Source: Acidobacteriota bacterium
Lineage (GTDB): Bacteria > Acidobacteriota > Vicinamibacteria > Vicinamibacterales > UBA2999
Length of the DNA stretch: 53,405 bases
Direction: 5' to 3'
NCBI GenBank assembly: GCA_963169195.1
Contig: CAUJDN010000058.1
Location: forward strand, 1 to 53,405
The notes beneath the pieces were generated by a model. That model did not search any database, was not told where the DNA came from, and saw only the letters and a list, made by a program, of their open reading frames with translations. The translations under genes and the position numbers were made by a program. Positions within the stretch are counted from its first letter, which is position 1. Each line of letters begins with the position of its first letter. Shown in pieces: positions 1 through 9,408 of the stretch.

Positions 1-12
1 AAGTCCCGGGAG

Positions 13-1326
13 ATGCCCATGTACCGACCGATTGCGCTCGCGGCTGCCCTGGTGTTCCTGGCCTCGACCGCCCTGGCGCAGGACCACTCCACCCGGCTGG
101 CCGATCTCGACCGCCGCCTCGCCGAGGCCCGCGTGCTCGCCGCCGAGCTGCAGGGCACCATCGCCGCGCTCACCGCCGAGCTGCAGGCGCTGCAGCGCCA
201 GCCGGCGGCCGCGGCTGCCGATGCGCGCGCGCCCATGGCGTCGATGCCGGCTGGGGCCCAGCCGCCTGCCGCCCAGCCGCCCGCCGCGAGGCCTCCCGTC
301 GAGGGCGATGCCGCCTCGTTTCACGAGCAGGTCGTCCGGACCGACCTTGCGACCGACGAGCGCGGACACGAGATCCAGGCGGCGCCCGAGCTCTTCGTCC
401 AGACGCGATTCCAGGCCCTGGCCATCGACGAGGCGAGCCCCGAGGACGCGCCGACGAATTTCGAGCTGACGCGCATGGAGACCCGGTGGGCGGGCCGGCT
501 CGCTCCCAGGGTCGGGATGGGATTCGAGCTGCAGTATCACCCCGCCCCGGACGGGGCGTCCTTCGAAATCATCAACGACGCCTTCGTCGAGTACTACCCC
601 ACGGATCGCCTGACGGTTCGCGTGGGACAGTTCGTCAAGCCGTTCGGCTTCGACATCCAGCACTCCAGCGGCGATCGCGAGTCGCCCGAGCGCGGCATCT
701 TCGCCGGGTACTTCTTCCCGGGCCAGCGCGATCGCGGCGCGATGGTTCGGGCAGGCCTGGGACGCGGCGTCGAGCTGTACCTCGGAGCGTTCAACGGCAA
801 TCGCTTCTTCACCGATCGCGATCGACAACTGAACTACAACGGGCGCCTCCGCAAGGTCTTCGCGACGATCCCCCTGGCCGTCGGGGTGTCGGCGCAGGTC
901 GGGCGGCAGCTCGTGCCCGAGGGCATGGACGGCGATGGCCGCGAGAACCTCGTCGGGGCCGATCTGCAGTGGGCCTGGCGCCGCCTGGGCGTCCGCGCGG
1001 AGTGGGTGACGGGCGATCGACCGTCGACGCTGCTCGAGTTGGAACCCGAATTCGCGCCGGCCTACGTGCCGGGGGCGCGATCGAGCGGCGGCGCGCTGTT
1101 CTCGCTCCTGCGCCTCACCGACCTCGATCAGGTCTACGGGCGCTACGACCACTTCAACGGCGATCCGGTGTACGGGTACGACGTACGCGCGTTCAACATG
1201 GGCTACCTGCGGCGGATCGGCGATCGCGCGCGGCTGGGTGTCGACTACCAGTTCAAGAACCGACTGACGGCGAACGACGACAGCCTGAACAGCCGCCTGC
1301 AGATCACCTTCAACGTCGAGAGGTAG
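13..1326 (+). CDS. OprP/OprO-type outer-membrane porin
   Basis: The protein (437 aa, or 435 if the second ATG at 19 is used) opens with a signal peptide ending at ALAQ. A short coiled coil rich in Leu, Ala and Glu (about residues 25-60) follows, then a Pro/Ala-rich linker and a long beta-barrel region. The barrel carries the family's typical texture: alternating aromatic strands, a segment near residue 200 reading RVGQFVKPFG, and a terminal strand of the RLQITFNVER type. This is the layout of phosphate-selective porins O and P, trimeric outer-membrane anion channels with an N-terminal coiled coil. The substrate cannot be read from sequence. The gene is 9 bp upstream of an octahaem cytochrome and probably heads the operon. 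The upstream promoter lies outside the window. Confidence 0.85.
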   Translation: MPMYRPIALAAALVFLASTALAQDHSTRLADLDRRLAEARVLAAELQGTIAALTAELQALQRQPAAAAADARAPMASMPAGAQPPAAQPPAARPPVEGDAASFHEQVVRTDLATDERGHEIQAAPELFVQTRFQALAIDEASPEDAPTNFELTRMETRWAGRLAPRVGMGFELQYHPAPDGASFEIINDAFVEYYPTDRLTVRVGQFVKPFGFDIQHSSGDRESPERGIFAGYFFPGQRDRGAMVRAGLGRGVELYLGAFNGNRFFTDRDRQLNYNGRLRKVFATIPLAVGVSAQVGRQLVPEGMDGDGRENLVGADLQWAWRRLGVRAEWVTGDRPSTLLELEPEFAPAYVPGARSSGGALFSLLRLTDLDQVYGRYDHFNGDPVYGYDVRAFNMGYLRRIGDRARLGVDYQFKNRLTANDDSLNSRLQITFNVER

Positions 1327-1335
1327 GGTCACAGC

Positions 1336-3486
1336 ATGGCGCGGATCGGCGCGAATCGGGGTTTCTGGGTCGTGGCGGCCGTGGTGACCACCGTCTTCGC
1401 GGGCGGGCTCTACCTGCGGGCGTCGCAGGACCCGGGCCCGCCCGGCCGTGCGCCCGGGGCGACTCGCCAGTTCGCGGGCCTCGTGACGAGCGCGGCCGGG
1501 GCCGCCACGGACCAGGGCCGTGCCGCGCCGGGTCATCCCGTCGCCGGCGCGCGCGTTCACCTGGTCCCGGTGACGGCGATCGACGTCACCAGCCGAATCA
1601 CCGCCAGCGCCGTCTACGCGCCTCCGTTCCCGGCCGAGGCCTACGACGAGCCGCTGGAAGATGCGATCCGCCTCCGCGGGGGAACGTTTCCCCAGGCCAC
1701 GACCGACGCGCAAGGCCGGTTCGTCGTCGCCGACGTCCCGGACGGGCGGTACTTCGTGCACGTCACGCCCGGCCCCTCGGACACCGAGCACCTGCCCGGC
1801 GGCGATCGGAGTCGCCAGAGCGTCGGGGCCGACGAGTTGCGCGGGCGCCCGATGACCATCAGGCTCTCGAGCCGTCCTCCGGCGGCGGCGCGAGCCGTGG
1901 GCAGTTCGAGGTGCCTGGGCTGCCACAACGACAAGCGGCACTGGCAGCAGACCGCGCACAAGCTGGGCTGGACCGTGCCCGGCGCGCCGGGGCCCATGCA
2001 GGACTTCTCCCGGCATCCCCGGTACTTCGAGGCGCTGGGCGCGTTTCCCGCGGTGGAGGACCACACGCGCGGTACCCGCCTCGAACTGGGCGACTACGAC
2101 GCGGCCCGGGGCGACGACAAGTTCACGCTGCGCGCGTTCGGGGACGCGCGCGTCCCGATCGATCTCGCCTACGCCGACGTCTACCTCTGGCGAAACGCGC
2201 GTACCGGCACGTACACCATCACGATGGTGAACCGGCTGAACCCGCAGGACCCCAACAGCCCGGCGCACCTGGAGGTTCAGCTCCTCTACGGCGGGGCCGT
2301 GCACGACCAGCGCTACATCGTCTCCGTGCCGCGCGGGCTCGGTGACCGCCAGGGGTGGTATACGGTCCTCCGCTACAACATGACCGGTCGAGACGAACGG
2401 TTGAACCGCGAACGGCGCGTCTGGCACGACTACAAGTTCTACTTGTGGTGGTCGGCCGGCGCCGACGCGAAGTACGGCACTGTGGACGACCGCCTGGCGG
2501 CCCCACCCATCAACAACAACGCCGTGCAGACCATGTGCGCGGCGTGTCATTTCACTGGGTGGGAGCGATACCTGGACACCTCGACCGGTCAGTACCTCGC
2601 CCGAGCCGTGAACGACCCGGGCGGCGAGCTGAACATGGACGACGACTCCGAGCCCGACGAGATCAACGTCGGCTGCGAGAGCTGCCACGGGCCGGGTTCC
2701 GAGCACGTCACCGCTGCGGGCCGCGGTCGTTTCATCGTGAATCCGAAGTACCTGTCGGCCGAACGGGCGAGCGTCGTGTGCGGGCGCTGTCACGATCGGC
2801 GGCAGGGCTATGGCGGGCCCATCGTCGGCTACACCCAGGCGGTCAGCGACTCGGGCGAGCTCGCGAGGCCGGGCATCGGCCGGCACGAGCTGATCACGAA
2901 GTACACCGATCCGGTGAAGAAAGGCCCCACCATGCGGGGCGGCGGCCGCGAGGACAACATCTGGCCCGACGACGTGCACTCGAACAAGCCGCACCAGCAG
3001 TACGCCGACTTCCTGAAGTCGACGATGTACCGCAACGATCGGCTCCTGGTCACGTGTGCCGACTGTCACGACATGCACGGCGGCACGCCGAATCCGCGCT
3101 GGCTCCTGCACACGGCCAGCGACCCGACATCGCCCTTGTGCCAGCGGTGTCACGCGGTGGAGCCGCTCTCGCACATGGAGACGAAGCTCAACGCCCGGAT
3201 GAAGGGCCTGCAGACGCGCTGCATCGACTGCCACATGCCCGGCACCGCCAACACCGGGGGCGTGGCCGGCGAGTACGGGCGGATGATCAGGACCCCGCCC
3301 CATGCCAGCGCGCAGGAGGAGGAAGCGAACGCGTACTGGCACGGTTCCCTGCGCTCCCATGTCTTCGACGTGCCCATGAAGACGAACGTCGCCGTCCGGG
3401 GCGTGGCGCCGGGACGGGCGATGCCGATTCCGTACACCGCGGCCTGCGGCACGTGCCACGTGGTGGCCGAGCTGCCCTTCAAGTAG
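1336..3486 (+). CDS. Octahaem c-type cytochrome with N-terminal anchor and CarboxypepD-like domain
   Basis: This 716-residue protein has an N-terminal hydrophobic segment (about residues 10-27) that could be a signal peptide or an anchor. A carboxypeptidase-regulatory-like beta domain follows around 120-145 (DAQGRFVVADVPDGRY). Eight CXXCH haem-attachment motifs begin at Cys 193, 401, 447, 482, 574, 602, 629 and 704. The 200-residue gap between haems 1 and 2 is unusual and holds a beta-rich segment. The last six cover the C-terminal half, as in cytochrome c554/NrfA-like multihaem proteins, but no catalytic CXXCK motif was seen. It should sit in the periplasm or at the outer membrane and carry electrons. 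Its place between a porin and an outer-membrane barrel protein suggests an envelope electron-transfer role, which is inference. It starts 9 bp after the porin stop. Confidence 0.9.
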   Translation: MARIGANRGFWVVAAVVTTVFAGGLYLRASQDPGPPGRAPGATRQFAGLVTSAAGAATDQGRAAPGHPVAGARVHLVPVTAIDVTSRITASAVYAPPFPAEAYDEPLEDAIRLRGGTFPQATTDAQGRFVVADVPDGRYFVHVTPGPSDTEHLPGGDRSRQSVGADELRGRPMTIRLSSRPPAAARAVGSSRCLGCHNDKRHWQQTAHKLGWTVPGAPGPMQDFSRHPRYFEALGAFPAVEDHTRGTRLELGDYDAARGDDKFTLRAFGDARVPIDLAYADVYLWRNARTGTYTITMVNRLNPQDPNSPAHLEVQLLYGGAVHDQRYIVSVPRGLGDRQGWYTVLRYNMTGRDERLNRERRVWHDYKFYLWWSAGADAKYGTVDDRLAAPPINNNAVQTMCAACHFTGWERYLDTSTGQYLARAVNDPGGELNMDDDSEPDEINVGCESCHGPGSEHVTAAGRGRFIVNPKYLSAERASVVCGRCHDRRQGYGGPIVGYTQAVSDSGELARPGIGRHELITKYTDPVKKGPTMRGGGREDNIWPDDVHSNKPHQQYADFLKSTMYRNDRLLVTCADCHDMHGGTPNPRWLLHTASDPTSPLCQRCHAVEPLSHMETKLNARMKGLQTRCIDCHMPGTANTGGVAGEYGRMIRTPPHASAQEEEANAYWHGSLRSHVFDVPMKTNVAVRGVAPGRAMPIPYTAACGTCHVVAELPFK

Positions 3487-3515
3487 AGGGATGTGTGAGA
3501 CGGCCAGTCCCAAAG

Positions 3516-5669
3516 ATGGCACGTGGCGCGTTCGTGCTGGCGTCCGCGCTCGTGCTCGACAGCGCGGCTCTGGGCGCGCAGGCCCCCGAGCCCCCGCAAC
3601 TGCGGGTCGGAGTCGCCGGCCCGTCGCACGCGATCGACGGGCGTCTCGACGAGCCCGAGTGGGCGGCGGCCACGAGCACCGATGCCTTCACGCAGGCCGA
3701 TCCCCGAGAAGGCGAGCCGGCCTCGGGCCGCACGGTCGTCCGCGTGCTGGCGGGCGCCAGGGCCCTCATCATCGGCGTCGACTGCGAACAGCCGCATGGC
3801 GTGGGGGTCGTCAGCTTCAGCGTGCGGCGCGATGCGGGGCTCAACCAGGAGGACCACGTCCGCATCGTCATCGGCCCTTTCATGGACGGGCGCTCCGGAT
3901 ACGTCTTTGCGGTCAATCCGAGCGGGGCGCGGTACGACGGCGTCGTCAACCCCGGCGGCGAGAGCGACAGCCCGGAGTGGGATGGCATCTGGGACGCGCG
4001 GACGGTCCGTCACGCGCGCGGGTGGAGTGCGGAGATCCGGATTCCCATGCTGACGCTCAGCTTCAATCCCGGGCTGCGCACCTGGCATTTCAACGTGCAG
4101 CGCCGGATCCAGGGCCTGCTCGAGACCGATCGCTGGGCGTCGGCCGCGCGGCAGTATCAGGTGACGCAGACCAGCCGTGCCGGCCTGCTGACGGATCTCC
4201 CGGAGGCCGATCTCGGACGGGGGCTCAGCGTCCGCCCGGCCGGACGGGCGGGCGCGGGCGTTCCCTCGCCGGGCGCCGCGGTGGAGGGCGACGTCCGGGC
4301 CAGCCTCGATGTCACGCAGCGTCTGGGCGCGAACGTGCTCGCCTCGGCGACGGTGAACACGGACTTCGCGGAGACCGAGGTCGACACGCGCCGGACCAAC
4401 CTCACGCGGTTCCCGCTGTTCTTCCCCGAGAAGCGCACCTTCTTCCTCGAGGGCGACGACATCTTCTCGTTCGGGCTCGGCCTGAACCAGGACGTGCTGC
4501 CGTACTTCAGTCGCCGCATCGGCCTCGTCAACGGTCGGGAGGTGCCCATCATCGCCGGCGGCAAGATGAACGGACGGAGCGGCAGCACCAACTTCGGCGG
4601 CCTGGTCATCGGCACCAACGACGAGGAAGGCGTCGTGGCCGATGAGGCCGTGATGACGGTTGGACGGGTGAAGCAGAACCTCTGGCGCGAGTCGTGGATC
4701 GGCGGCATCGCCACGGTCGGGGATCCGCTCGGGCAGTCGGGTCGATGGCTGGCAGGCGGCGACTTCACCTACGCCACCTCCCGATTCCGGGGCGACAGGA
4801 ACTTCCTGGTGGGCGTCTGGGGCCTGGCCACCGACCGCACCCGGGGTGATGACGCCACGGCCGCCGGGTTCAAGGTGGACTATCCGAACGACGAATGGGA
4901 CATCGCGCTCACCTACAAGCGCATCGGCGAGGACTTCGATCCGGCCGTCGGATTCGTGCCCAGGCGGGCCGTCCAGTTGATCAATCTCGGCATCGACAAC
5001 AGGACCCGCATCGCCGGCGGCCCGTTTCAGCAGCTCACCCACGAGCTCCGCCCGTCCCTGGCGCTCGATCTCGCCGGCCGGTGGGAGAGCTATCGGGTGT
5101 TCTTCGCGCCCATCAACTGGCGCTTCCGGTCGGGCGACCGGTTCGAGGTCAACGCCAACCCCGTCGGCGAACGACTGGTCGAGCCGTTCGAGGTGTCGGA
5201 TGGTGTGGTGATCCCGCCGGGCCGCTACGAGTGGACCCAGTACCGCCTCGAAGCCGGCACGGCGCAGAAGCGCCGGCTGTACGCACAGGTGACCTGGTGG
5301 TTCGGGGGCTTCTACAGCGGATCGATCGACCAGATTCAGTGGACGGGCGCGTGGAATCCGACCGCGCTGTTCACCGTGGAGTTCTCCGGCGAGCGGAACC
5401 TGGGGCGTCTTCCGGAGGGCGACTTCGACCAGACGCTGGTGGGCACGAGGCTCCGGGTGAACTTCTCGCCGGATCTCTCGATCGCCAGTTACATCCAGTA
5501 CGACAATGTGTCGGACTCGGTGGGGCTCAACACGCGTCTGCGCTGGACGTTCCGGCCGGAGGCCGACCTCTTCGTGGTCTACAACCACAATGTGCGGTCC
5601 CTCATCGATCGCTGGCAGCTCCAGTCGAATCAGCTCGTGATGAAGGTGCAGTACGCCTGGCGGCGGTAG
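3516..5669 (+). CDS. DUF5916 outer-membrane protein with CBM9-like N-terminal domain
   Basis: The ATG at 3516 gives a 717-residue protein beginning with a signal peptide (MARGAFVLASALVL..., cleavage near GAQA). Residues about 35-230 form a carbohydrate-binding family 9-like domain, seen as IDGRLDEPEW and the later WDGIWDA and VNPSG segments. The rest is the DUF5916 barrel with its hallmark around TDFAETEVDTRRTNLTRF and LFFPEKRTFFLEG. Proteins of this type are abundant in Acidobacteriota and Gemmatimonadota and are predicted to lie in the outer membrane; their function is unknown. The start is 29 bp after the cytochrome stop on the same strand, so co-transcription is likely. A second member of the family lies at 35734-37929 on the other strand. 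Confidence 0.88.
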   Translation: MARGAFVLASALVLDSAALGAQAPEPPQLRVGVAGPSHAIDGRLDEPEWAAATSTDAFTQADPREGEPASGRTVVRVLAGARALIIGVDCEQPHGVGVVSFSVRRDAGLNQEDHVRIVIGPFMDGRSGYVFAVNPSGARYDGVVNPGGESDSPEWDGIWDARTVRHARGWSAEIRIPMLTLSFNPGLRTWHFNVQRRIQGLLETDRWASAARQYQVTQTSRAGLLTDLPEADLGRGLSVRPAGRAGAGVPSPGAAVEGDVRASLDVTQRLGANVLASATVNTDFAETEVDTRRTNLTRFPLFFPEKRTFFLEGDDIFSFGLGLNQDVLPYFSRRIGLVNGREVPIIAGGKMNGRSGSTNFGGLVIGTNDEEGVVADEAVMTVGRVKQNLWRESWIGGIATVGDPLGQSGRWLAGGDFTYATSRFRGDRNFLVGVWGLATDRTRGDDATAAGFKVDYPNDEWDIALTYKRIGEDFDPAVGFVPRRAVQLINLGIDNRTRIAGGPFQQLTHELRPSLALDLAGRWESYRVFFAPINWRFRSGDRFEVNANPVGERLVEPFEVSDGVVIPPGRYEWTQYRLEAGTAQKRRLYAQVTWWFGGFYSGSIDQIQWTGAWNPTALFTVEFSGERNLGRLPEGDFDQTLVGTRLRVNFSPDLSIASYIQYDNVSDSVGLNTRLRWTFRPEADLFVVYNHNVRSLIDRWQLQSNQLVMKVQYAWRR

Positions 5670-5738
5670 GCACCCCTCGACCGGCTGGCATGCGTGAGGA
5701 ATGCGGCGTGCGGGCCCCGCCTGTCGGCCCATCGGCCG

Positions 5739-5744
5739 TAGAAT
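5739..5744 (+). promoter_or_regulatory. -10-like box (TAGAAT) of the cytochrome c' lipoprotein gene
   Basis: The hexamer TAGAAT ends 7 nt before the ATG at 5752. That distance would put the transcription start at or next to the start codon. It also overlaps the alternative ATG at 5743, which argues for the downstream start. No ribosome-binding site is visible upstream of 5752, so a leaderless message is inferred. Confidence 0.5.
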
Positions 5745-5751
5745 GAAGCGC

Positions 5752-6186
5752 ATGAGACACCCGCTCCTGATCGGTCTGCTGGGGACGCTCCTTGCGGTCG
5801 GCGGCTGCAACACCAGGCGCGCGGACGGTCCCGCGGCGGCCGCGGCTCCTGCCAACCCGGTCCAGGCCGAGATGCGCGCGCTGCACGACGCCACGCGCGA
5901 CTGGGTGACGGCCATCGCCGACAACGACCTCGCGCGCATTCCGCCGGGGATTTCCAGGGTGCATGCGGCGCGCCAGGTCACCGAACAGGCCCTTCTGAAG
6001 GGCGAGTACAGGCCGCCCAAGGCCAGCGACGATGTCGCGGGGTTCACCAGGCAGGACGAGGCCTTCCATGACGAGCTGGTCAAGCTGCTCGAGGCGGCCC
6101 GCGCGAGCGATCTGCCCCGCGCCACCAGGCAGCTCGGCGTGGTGCTCGAGGGCTGCACCACCTGCCATCAGAAATACCGCTTCTGA
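5752..6186 (+). CDS. Cytochrome c'-like lipoprotein (single C-terminal CXXCH)
   Basis: The product (about 144 aa) begins with a lipoprotein signal: a charged MRH, a hydrophobic stretch and a lipobox LAVGGC near residue 20. After an Ala/Pro linker comes a helical domain of about 110 residues. It ends in the haem motif CTTCHQKYRF, placed at the extreme C-terminus as in cytochrome c' and cytochrome b562-like four-helix bundles. It would be a membrane-tethered monohaem protein on the periplasmic side. An in-frame ATG at 5743 is possible, but the -10-like box overlaps it. It follows the porin, octahaem and DUF5916 genes and may have its own promoter. A broken copy of its last 50 codons lies at 9741-9906. 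Confidence 0.8.
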   Translation: MRHPLLIGLLGTLLAVGGCNTRRADGPAAAAAPANPVQAEMRALHDATRDWVTAIADNDLARIPPGISRVHAARQVTEQALLKGEYRPPKASDDVAGFTRQDEAFHDELVKLLEAARASDLPRATRQLGVVLEGCTTCHQKYRF

Positions 6187-6238
6187 GTCCGCTCGAGGGA
6201 CACCGGGCGCCGGGCCTGGCCGTCACGCCTCGCCTGTG

Positions 6239-7825
6239 TCACCGGCCGCACCGGTTGATCGCGGTCTGACGCGCGGGCAGCATTGCCAGAAGCGGAGCCA
6301 GTGACGTCCAGTGCGCGTGCGGTCGCGTTGTCCCGAGAAATTGCGCCGCCGCATGGCCGAGGTCGCGATCGAGATCCGAGCGGGACCTGGTCAGGGCGTC
6401 GTCCACCCGCTGCGCGGCGGCCCGGCACTCGGCCGGATCCTCCGGTCCCGGCAACTGCCCGCACTCCGCCATGGCCTGGGCATAGGGCGATGTCGCCTCC
6501 GGACGCAGCGTGGCGGTGGACATCCGCAGCGCCTGAAGGCTCGTCGCGATCAGGGTGTACTGCGCCGGCTGCCACACCGCCTGCTCTGGAGGCGAGGCGT
6601 GCGCGGCCTGCTCCGCGGCGAGCTGAAGTGTGGTCTGGTCGATGTCGTTGCCCAGGGCATCGAGCTCTCGTCGCACGCAGTCATTCCAGTCCTCGAGCCG
6701 ATCGCACGCGCTCTGCAGGGGATCGCAGCGCCCCCGGCCGCTGCCTTCGCGACGCTCGGCGTCGTTCGGGCGCTGAAGCGGGTTCCACCCGGGGTCCATG
6801 GACGTCGCGGCGAAGGTCGCCGCGAGGGCCAGGCTCGGAATCAGCGCCGCCGTCGCGAAGAACTTCGGCATCGTGTGCTGCGGCATCGCCAGGCTCTCGG
6901 CGCGGGACGCCTGCAGAGCGGCCTCGGTGGCCGCCCGCTCGTCGTCGAGGGCGCGCACGCGCCCAATCGGATCGGCCAGCGGGACCGCGTCCACCTTCTG
7001 CGTGTAGAGCGCAAGACCAAGCGCCGCGAAGCGATCGCCGCGTTCCTTCTGCACGGCGGTCGACTGCTCCCCGGAGCCACGCAGCTGGGCGCGAACCCGA
7101 TCGAGCGGACCATCGATGGCCGTCAGCGCCGCCTTGCGCTCGCTCTCGATCCGGACGAGCGACGCGGCGTGCTGCTGGCTCTCCGCCATGAGCCGGCTCA
7201 CGTCGGCAGCGAGTCCAGGAAGCTCCGCCTGCGCCGTCGGCACGTCGCCAGCCAGCTGCGCCTTCTCGGCCAGCAGTTGCTGGCGCCTGATCTGCAGGGC
7301 CGCCAGTTGGGTCTGGCTGTCCGGGGCCGGGCCTGCGGCCAGGGTCGCGAGCCGCGACTCCACCGCCGTCAGCTCGCCCGCGAGCGCCGCAGCCCGTGCC
7401 TCCAGCGTCTTCAGGGCCCTCGCCCGCGCGGCCTGTCGGTCGCGGGCCGACCGCAGTGCCGCGTCGACAGGCCGCTTCTGTTCCTCCACCGCCTTGCGCT
7501 GGCCATCGAATGTCGTGATCTCCGCCGCGCGGCGTTCTTCCAGCGCCGCGCGCTCGGCTTCGAGAGCCCTGGCCGCCGCGCTCAATTCACCGGCTCGCTC
7601 GTCCAGCCGGCGCAATTGCGCGCCCAGATCGGGAAACCCTGACAGATCGATCGGCTCCTGCCAGGCACGCTGCCCCACGACGGTGAGGGCCTCGTCGCGC
7701 TTCCGGCCTTGCGCGGCCAACCGCTTGCGCAGCTTCCGCCGTTCCCACTTCCTGCCCAGCTCTCGCCAGCCGGCGCGCAGAAAACCGCCGCGTGGTGAGG
7801 TCGTCACAGCGTCGCTGCCTGGCAT
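6239..7825 (-). CDS. Long coiled-coil protein with one central membrane segment
   Basis: This 528-residue protein is not recognised as a named family. Residues about 60-290 are an almost unbroken heptad-rich coiled coil full of Ala, Leu, Glu, Arg and Gln. A hydrophobic segment at about 319-338 (FFATAALIPSLALAATFAAT) is the only clear membrane helix. The C-terminal 190 residues contain several cysteines (RGRCDPLQSAC, DWNDCVRR, MAECGQL, AECRAA) that could form disulfides outside the cytoplasm. The N-terminus is basic (WERRKLRKRLAAQGRKR). A start at 7825 has GGAGGG about 9 nt upstream. The opposite strand also has long open frames, but they read as Arg/Pro/Ser-rich shadows. It runs divergently from the TPR membrane protein at 7887. 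Confidence 0.65.
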   Translation of the reverse strand: MPGSDAVTTSPRGGFLRAGWRELGRKWERRKLRKRLAAQGRKRDEALTVVGQRAWQEPIDLSGFPDLGAQLRRLDERAGELSAAARALEAERAALEERRAAEITTFDGQRKAVEEQKRPVDAALRSARDRQAARARALKTLEARAAALAGELTAVESRLATLAAGPAPDSQTQLAALQIRRQQLLAEKAQLAGDVPTAQAELPGLAADVSRLMAESQQHAASLVRIESERKAALTAIDGPLDRVRAQLRGSGEQSTAVQKERGDRFAALGLALYTQKVDAVPLADPIGRVRALDDERAATEAALQASRAESLAMPQHTMPKFFATAALIPSLALAATFAATSMDPGWNPLQRPNDAERREGSGRGRCDPLQSACDRLEDWNDCVRRELDALGNDIDQTTLQLAAEQAAHASPPEQAVWQPAQYTLIATSLQALRMSTATLRPEATSPYAQAMAECGQLPGPEDPAECRAAAQRVDDALTRSRSDLDRDLGHAAAQFLGTTRPHAHWTSLAPLLAMLPARQTAINRCGR

Positions 7826-7886
7826 GGCCGAAGCCCTCCATCGAGGAACCTTGAGGAGCCCGCGTGCGTTACGAGAGAATGCGACG

Positions 7887-9317
7887 ATGAAGCGGCAGCA
7901 CCAGACGGTCGTCTCGCTCCTGCTGCTGGGAAGCGCAGCCTATGCTACTGCCCTGGCCGGGCGTTTTCAATTCGACGACTTCCATCTGATTGTCAACAAC
8001 CCGGAGATGAGCGGGGTCTCCGCTGCCTGGCACTCATTGCCGATCAGCCTGCGGCCCCTCACCAAGCTCACTCTGGCGCTCAATGTGTCGTGGCACGGCC
8101 TGCGGCCGGTCGGCTTTCATCTGGTCAACGTCGGCCTGCACCTGTGTTCCGGCATCATCCTCTTCCGCATCGCCGGGACCATCCACGGCTGGAGGTCGTC
8201 CGATGTCTCGCCAGCCTGGCTCGCCGCGGCGATCTTCCTGCTGCACCCCGCACAGACCGACGCGGTGACGTACATCAGCGGGCGCTCCACCACCCTGATG
8301 ACCGCCTGCCTTCTCCTGGCCCACTGGCTGGCGCTTGGCGCACGGCCGGAGGCCCGGCATGCGCTCGCGTGGCGGTGCGCCTCGCTCGTCGCCTTTCTCG
8401 CCGCCGTGCTGTCGAAAGAGACCGCGCTCGTGTATCCGCTGCTGTATCTGATCTGGCTGGTCGTGCTCGAGGACCGCCCGTGGCCCCGGGCGCTGGCCGG
8501 TGCGGCGCCGTACGCGGCGCTGTCGGTGGTCGTCTTCGTCGGGCTCCTCGTTCACCCGCGCTACCACCCGCTGATCGTGGACGCCGCCAGCCGGCTCCCA
8601 TGGAAGGACGCCGCGCTCTCGCACGCGGGCGCGGTGGTCGCGCTGCTCGGCGTGCTGATCGTTCCGTGGCGGGTCAACATCGATCACGCGCTTCCGACCG
8701 CGCACAGCCTGGACGACGTCTGGCCGCAGGTCCTGGGGCTCCTTGCGGCGATCCTGTTCATCGCCTGGAGTGCGCGGCGCTCGCGGGTGGTGCTGGGCGG
8801 CGCGCTGTGGGGGTTCGCGGCGCTGCTTCCCACGCAGTCCGTGCTCGTCCGCGAGGACTTGATCGCGGACCGGATGCTGTACCTGCCGATGGCAGGGTTT
8901 GCCCTGGCGTTCGTGGGTCTGCTGACCCACCTCAGTGCTGCGGTGCTGCGACGATGGCCCAGGGCGGGGCCGGTGGGGGCCCCGATCGCGCTGGCGATGG
9001 TCCTGACCCTGGGAGTGTCGACGGCCAGCAGAAACCTGGTGTACGGAAGCGAGGCCGCGCTGTGGCAGGACAGCGTGGCCAAAGCGCCGCACAACGCGCG
9101 CGCGCACCACAACCTGGGATACGCCTACGAGCTGGCCGGCGACCTCCAGCCCGCTGTGCGCGAATATCGGATTGCCATCGCGCTCGAGCCGGAGAATGCG
9201 AGATATCGGGACAGCCTGAGCATCGGCCTGGACAAGCTGACGGCGCGGGACACGGACGCAGGCCGAGTCCCTTCGGACCCGGCTCCGGGCAGGTCCACAG
9301 CACGAGACCCGCCGTAG
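7887..9317 (+). CDS. TMTC-like multi-pass membrane protein with C-terminal TPR
   Basis: The ATG at 7887 gives 476 residues. The N-terminal part holds around ten hydrophobic helices with GT-C-like loops. FDDFHLIVNNPEM after the first helix fits the luminal acidic loop of protein O-mannosyltransferase/TMTC proteins, and an ISGRSTTLMT loop follows. One tetratricopeptide repeat closes the protein (about 400-435, HHNLGYAYELAGDLQPAVREY). Such proteins are common in Acidobacteriota and resemble the TMTC family of lipid-linked-sugar glycosyltransferases. Activity here is inferred from topology only. The gene is divergent from the coiled-coil gene, with 61 bp between the two starts. Confidence 0.75.
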   Translation: MKRQHQTVVSLLLLGSAAYATALAGRFQFDDFHLIVNNPEMSGVSAAWHSLPISLRPLTKLTLALNVSWHGLRPVGFHLVNVGLHLCSGIILFRIAGTIHGWRSSDVSPAWLAAAIFLLHPAQTDAVTYISGRSTTLMTACLLLAHWLALGARPEARHALAWRCASLVAFLAAVLSKETALVYPLLYLIWLVVLEDRPWPRALAGAAPYAALSVVVFVGLLVHPRYHPLIVDAASRLPWKDAALSHAGAVVALLGVLIVPWRVNIDHALPTAHSLDDVWPQVLGLLAAILFIAWSARRSRVVLGGALWGFAALLPTQSVLVREDLIADRMLYLPMAGFALAFVGLLTHLSAAVLRRWPRAGPVGAPIALAMVLTLGVSTASRNLVYGSEAALWQDSVAKAPHNARAHHNLGYAYELAGDLQPAVREYRIAIALEPENARYRDSLSIGLDKLTARDTDAGRVPSDPAPGRSTARDPP

Positions 9318-9408
9318 GTCCCGAGACAGCGGGGGCCCGGGGATGGTGTCAGGGTTCGATCCGCTCGTGCTGCGTGCCGCGCGAGCGCTGCCGAGGTTCG
9401 TCGGCCGT

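Noticed and set aside
6311..7642. Long plus-strand open frames opposite the coiled-coil gene
   Set aside because: Their products are Arg/Pro/Ser/Gly-rich with no hydrophobic or domain pattern, whereas the minus frame gives a regular coiled coil and a membrane helix. They are shadows caused by high GC.
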